The notes under the pieces were generated by a model. That model saw only the letters and a list, made by a program, of their open reading frames with translations, made no database searches and was not told the DNA's origin. A DNA stretch of 64,000 nucleotides, taken from contig JAAZZG010000009.1 of assembly GCA_014237715.1 (NCBI GenBank), positions 1 through 64,000 of the forward strand. The letters are read 5' to 3'. Within the stretch, counting starts at the first letter, position 1. Each line of letters starts with the position of its first letter. The translations under genes were made by a program, and so were the position numbers. Source of the stretch: Acidimicrobiales bacterium. GTDB taxonomy: Bacteria > Actinomycetota > Acidimicrobiia > Acidimicrobiales > MedAcidi-G1. Positions 61,016 to 64,000 of this stretch are shown piece after piece.

Positions 61016-61402
61016 GTGGCAGACCTCACCGTCCTGCACAACCCCCATTGACACGCATCCAAGAACGCCTTGGCGGTCGCCGAGGAGTTGGGAGTCGACG
61101 CCCACGTCGTGCTCTACATGAAGGAACCACCGGACGAGGCGTTGCTGCGACGCATCGCCGCCGGGCTGGCCGACCCCGTGGAGGACCTGGTCCGTAAGGA
61201 CTCGCAGTTCAAGAAGCTGGAGTTGGTCGAGGAAGATTACGTGGGCGACGTCGACGCGGTGGTTGAACTACTGGCCCGCCGCAAAGCTCTCCTGCAGCGA
61301 CCCATACTGGTGCGGGGCGATCTGGCAGGCGATGGACCGCTGGTGGCCACCGTGGGACGGCCCAAGGACCGGCTCTACGAGTTCATCGGTGGCGGAAGCT
61401 GA
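61016..61402 (+). CDS. ArsC-family reductase with predicted selenocysteine at the catalytic position (B)
   Basis: From GTG 61016, with AGGAG five bases before it, the frame reads MADLTVLHNPH, then TGA (61049-61051), then HASKNALAVAEELG, to the stop at 61402. In the family this is HNPxCxxSKNAL, so TGA stands in for the nucleophilic Cys (residue 12 of 128). Arg residues in DLVRKDSQFKK, LLQRPILV and VGRPKDRLYEF match the three functional arginines of ArsC. A SECIS-like stem-loop starts its apical loop 23 nt after the TGA. The gene overlaps rraA by 14 bases. A caller starting at ATG 61070 would give a truncated protein with no active site. Confidence 0.84.
61064..61089 (+). promoter_or_regulatory. 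SECIS-like stem-loop of ArsC-family gene B
   Basis: CCTTGGC (61068-61074) pairs with GCCGAGG (61079-61085) around the loop GGTC, with three more base pairs (AAC/GTT) beyond one G.A mismatch. The loop starts GG and lies 23 nt after the TGA. GGUC also begins the apical loop of the E. coli fdhF SECIS (GGUCU). Confidence 0.72.
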
Positions 61403-61892
61403 GCCTGAATTGAAATCCACCGCCGACCTTTGCGACGACCACGGCGATGCGGTTCAGGTGCTGACCGGCGGCTTCGGGTCCTACGGAGGCGTGGACGCCT
61501 TTCGTGGACCGGTGTCGACCCTGGCCGTGTTCGAGGACAACACGTTGGTCCGTGACGCGTTGACCGAGCGGGGTGACGGTCGCGTCCTGGTGGTGGCCGG
61601 TGGCGGCTCGGAGCAGTGCGCGCTGGTCGGCGGCAACCTCGGTGTTCTGGCTGTCGAAAACGGTTGGTCGGGCATCGTGGTGGACGGCTGCGTCCGCGAC
61701 GTCGCCGAACTCCGAGCATCGGCCGTTGGTATCCGGGCCAGGGGCACATGCCCCCGCCGGAGCGTCAAGAGTGGTGCGGGCGATCGTGACGTACCGGTCA
61801 CCGTGGCAGGGGTGGACCTAGTGCCCGGCATGTGGTTGTGGGCCGACGACGACGGCATCGTCGTGGCCAAGACCGATCTGGGGCGGACCTAG
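61389..61892 (+). CDS. rraA: RraA-family protein
   Basis: The 167-residue protein has TADLCDDHGDAVQVL, VLVVAGGGSEQCALVGGNLGVLAVENGWSGIVVDGCVRDVAEL (in parts, with the Arg-Asp metal/substrate pair) and ADDDGIVVAK. The family includes the RNase E regulator RraA and HMG/oxaloacetate aldolases; since RNase E partners vary, either role is possible. It uses GTG at 61389, overlapping ArsC-family gene B by 14 bases, which ties the two translationally. Confidence 0.9.
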   Translation: MAEAEPELKSTADLCDDHGDAVQVLTGGFGSYGGVDAFRGPVSTLAVFEDNTLVRDALTERGDGRVLVVAGGGSEQCALVGGNLGVLAVENGWSGIVVDGCVRDVAELRASAVGIRARGTCPRRSVKSGAGDRDVPVTVAGVDLVPGMWLWADDDGIVVAKTDLGRT

Positions 61893-62050
61893 CGTAAGTA
61901 GGGACGACGCTTTCCAGCCAGCGCCCCGGCGCGTCCTCCACGTAGTTTGCCGAGCCATGTGCTCGTCGAAGCGGCACATCTTGAGGTCCACGTCCGAAGG
62001 GGCCGAAAGGAGCGACCCTCCGGACGGAGCGGGAACACCCGATTGCGTGT

Positions 62051-62069
62051 CCGGCGGGCTTCTCGCCGG
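62051..62069. other. Small inverted repeat in the intergenic region
   Basis: CCGGCG-GGCTTCT-CGCCGG lies between rraA and the alcohol dehydrogenase gene. It could end the rraA transcript, but there is no T-run. Confidence 0.3.
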
Positions 62070-62083
62070 GACGATCCGACCGG

Positions 62084-62089
62084 TACCGT
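62084..62089 (+). promoter_or_regulatory. -10 box of the alcohol dehydrogenase gene
   Basis: TACCGT would start transcription near 62096, leaving a leader of about 38 bases. CGGAGAA in that leader is a ribosome-binding site for the ATG at 62134. Confidence 0.4.
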
Positions 62090-62133
62090 CGGCTACATGG
62101 GCACCACCCGTTGCCCAGAACGGAGAATCCCCG

Positions 62134-63216
62134 ATGCTCGCAGCGATCCTGACCGAGACGCCCACCGAGGAGTTGGTCATCGCCGACGACGTGACCCTCC
62201 GGGACATCGCCCCCGGCGACGTCCAGGTGAAGATTGCCCACAGCGGCGTCTGCCACTCAGACCTGTCGGCCATGAACGGCACCATCCCGCTTGCCCCACC
62301 GGCCGTGCTGGGCCACGAAGGTGCCGGCGTGGTGACCGCAGTGGGTGACGGCGTCGACCACGTGGCGCCCGGCGACCACGTGATCATCGCCTTCTCGCCG
62401 CCGTGCGGGACCTGCCCGTACTGCACCGGTCGCGGGCAGCCCAACCTCTGCCTGAACGGCATGACCTCGATGTTCCTAAACCAGCAGTTCCGCCGGGGCG
62501 ACGAGGTCGTCGGTTCGATGACGGGCTGCGGGACGTTCGCCGAGGAGACCATCGTCCCGGGCATTGCGGCCGTCAAGATCGACAACGATATTCCGTTGGA
62601 CGTGGCTGCCCTGGTGGGCTGCGGCGTCACCACCGGTGTGGGTGCGGCACTCAACACTGCCAAGGTCACACCGGGTTCGTCGGTGCTGGTCATCGGCGCC
62701 GGCGGGGTCGGGGTGGCCGCCATCCAGGGGGCTCGCATCGCCGGGGCTGCGGTGATCGTGGCCGTCGACCTGCATGAGGGCAAGCTCGACCGCGCCAAGG
62801 CGTTCGGAGCCACCCATGGAGTCACCCCTGACGACCTGCCGGCCGCTCTGGCCGAGGTCACCGGTGGCGAGGGCTTCGACTTCACGCTGGAGTGCATCGG
62901 CATGCCGACCACCATGCGTCAGGCCTTCGACATGACCCGTCGGGGAGGCACGGCTTGCATCGTCGGCGTAGGCCGGGCCGAGGAGACGTTCGCCCTTTCG
63001 GCCTTCGAGATGTTCTTCAGCGAGAAGACCTTGGTGGGGTCGATGTACGGCGGTGCCGACGTGCGGACCGACTTCAACCGGTTCCTGCGGCTCTACAAGG
63101 CGGGTCGACTCGACCTCGAGGGGATGATTACCCGTCGCATCCGGATCGACGAGGTGAACGACGCCATGTCCTGCATGGGAGATGCCGACGTGATCCGACA
63201 GGTCATCGACTTCTGA
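62134..63216 (+). CDS. Zinc-dependent alcohol dehydrogenase, MDR family
   Basis: The 360-residue protein has catalytic-zinc residues in SGVCHSDLSAMNG (Cys, near 38) and GHEGAGVV (His-Glu, near 62), and the structural zinc lobe CGTCPYCTGRGQPNLC near 90-105. The Rossmann motif is VIGAGGVGVAAIQGA. It resembles class III-like or mycothiol-/NDMA-type alcohol dehydrogenases. It acts on a small alcohol or aldehyde in the cytosol. An in-frame extension to 61957 is not preferred. Confidence 0.92.
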   Translation: MLAAILTETPTEELVIADDVTLRDIAPGDVQVKIAHSGVCHSDLSAMNGTIPLAPPAVLGHEGAGVVTAVGDGVDHVAPGDHVIIAFSPPCGTCPYCTGRGQPNLCLNGMTSMFLNQQFRRGDEVVGSMTGCGTFAEETIVPGIAAVKIDNDIPLDVAALVGCGVTTGVGAALNTAKVTPGSSVLVIGAGGVGVAAIQGARIAGAAVIVAVDLHEGKLDRAKAFGATHGVTPDDLPAALAEVTGGEGFDFTLECIGMPTTMRQAFDMTRRGGTACIVGVGRAEETFALSAFEMFFSEKTLVGSMYGGADVRTDFNRFLRLYKAGRLDLEGMITRRIRIDEVNDAMSCMGDADVIRQVIDF

Positions 63217-63262
63217 TCAGGCTCGTTCCCAGAGTGGTGGCTGACACGCCGGACATGACGTG

Positions 63263-64000
63263 GTGAAGGTCGGATCGGTGGACCCCACACCCCTACGGGC
63301 CGACCTGGTCATTGAATACCCGTTCACACGGACCACCGGACCGGTGGTGGGCGCCTTCATGACCGGCCTGCGTGACGGTCGGATCGTGGGCTCACGGCGC
63401 GCCGACGGACGGGTCTTCGTGCCGCCCGCCGAGGTCGATCCTGAGACTGGTGACGCCATCGTCGACATGGTCGAGGTGTCATCGGCCGGTGTGGTCGAGA
63501 CGTGGACGTGGGTGGATCCGCCCCGGCCCGGCTCGCCGTGGGAGGCGCCTCACGGGCTGGCCCTCATCCGAATGGACGGGGCCGATACGCCGATGCTCCA
63601 CGGGGTGCTCGTGGACTCGGTGGCTGACATGGCCACCGGCATGCGGGTCGAGGCCGTCTGGCGCGACGAACGGGTCGGTCACATCACCGACCTTGTGGGG
63701 TTCGCGCCCGAGGGAACCGACGCCATTGTCGAGTTGGCTGCCGGGGAAGCCGCGTCGGCGGTGAGTACCGAAGTGGCCGGGGAACCCGTCCGATCCATAA
63801 GGACGCCCATCCGTCTCGAATACGACTTCATCCCCAGCGCGGCGGCTCAGGAGTACCTCCGCGCCTATGCCGACAAGCGAATCTTGGGCAACCGCTCGCC
63901 GGTCGATGGGGCGGTATTCGTCCCGCCCCGGGGCGTAGACCCCCGTCACGGTGTGGAGGCCACCGAGATGGTCGATCTGGCCGACACCGGTCACGTAGGC
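63263..64000 (+). CDS. DUF35/OB-fold acyl-CoA-associated protein, tandem (right end missing)
   Basis: The frame runs off the right edge after about 246 residues. Two repeats are seen: VGSRRADGRVFVPPAEVDP with ETWTWVDPP (first), and LGNRSPVDGAVFVPPRGVDP (second). Both match the DUF35 OB-fold module, which partners thiolase-type enzymes in lipid or steroid breakdown. The usual rubredoxin-like Cys pairs are missing in the first copy. GTG at 63263 is chosen, though GTG 63260 is equally possible. Confidence 0.75.
   Translation, partial: MKVGSVDPTPLRADLVIEYPFTRTTGPVVGAFMTGLRDGRIVGSRRADGRVFVPPAEVDPETGDAIVDMVEVSSAGVVETWTWVDPPRPGSPWEAPHGLALIRMDGADTPMLHGVLVDSVADMATGMRVEAVWRDERVGHITDLVGFAPEGTDAIVELAAGEAASAVSTEVAGEPVRSIRTPIRLEYDFIPSAAAQEYLRAYADKRILGNRSPVDGAVFVPPRGVDPRHGVEATEMVDLADTGHVG

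Noticed and set aside
61070-61402. A shorter ArsC-family start at ATG 61070
   Set aside because: It would remove the first strand and the active-site loop, and has no ribosome-binding site comparable to the AGGAG before GTG 61016.

Overview
This 64 kb window is chromosomal DNA from a high-GC (roughly two-thirds G+C by eye) Gram-positive-type bacterium, most likely an actinobacterium of the Acidimicrobiia type, possibly marine. The taxonomic inference rests on several things: GTG/TTG starts with ATGA, GTGA and TTGA gene overlaps; an actinobacterial-type (coproporphyrin) ferrochelatase; a methionine aminopeptidase with a basic/proline-rich N-terminal extension; many acyl-CoA genes; and a GT81-type glucosyl-3-phosphoglycerate synthase. 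Many genes also carry a TAnnnT -10 box only 6 to 8 nt before the start codon, the signature of leaderless transcripts. No prophage, insertion sequence, CRISPR array or rRNA is visible. One tRNA gene (Ala, anticodon CGC) is present.

Layout. 1-7.4 kb: the end of a quinone-oxidoreductase-like gene, citrate synthase, a carboxyltransferase coupled to a LysR regulator, a membrane protein with a Thr/Pro-rich linker, a hydrolase and greA. 7.5-11.2 kb: a branched-chain amino acid operon (leuB-ilvE-cimA) behind a leader peptide containing Val-Ile-Ile-Ile and an intrinsic terminator. 11.2-19 kb: aquaporin, acyl-CoA dehydrogenase, transporters (EamA, VIT1/CCC1, CDF), an SDR-like epimerase, a SGNH hydrolase, crotonase and MaoC proteins. 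19-31.6 kb: map, a DUF3048 protein, mutM, an orphan ParA with a membrane partner, a PD-(D/E)XK nuclease, parC-parE, ferrochelatase and crotonase. 31.6-44.3 kb: nfu, dxs, PAP2, thioesterase, tldD/tldE, uppP, fmdB, plsY, moeA-moaA-moaC and tRNA-Ala. 44.3-53.2 kb: gpgS, a five-gene MacAB-like export operon with two related lipoproteins and a Calx-beta-containing adaptor, then rsgA. 53-64 kb: acyl-CoA synthetase, two ArsC-family genes with an in-frame TGA, ybaK, an Lrp regulator, DUF6356, asparaginase, SDR, GntR, PII, crotonase, rraA, alcohol dehydrogenase and a partial DUF35-like protein.

The most notable content is a pair of ArsC-family genes (54786-55157 minus and 61016-61402 plus). In each, a TGA codon sits exactly where the family has its catalytic cysteine, the frame stays open on both sides, the three catalytic-type arginines are kept, and a stem-loop with a G-starting apical loop lies 22 or 23 nt after the TGA. 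This is the arrangement expected of bacterial selenoproteins, and ordinary gene calling would truncate or miss both genes. Two further systems deserve attention: the leader-peptide attenuator in front of a citramalate-route isoleucine/leucine operon, and the exporter whose membrane-fusion protein carries a peptidoglycan-binding domain and three Calx-beta-like modules around a long coiled coil.
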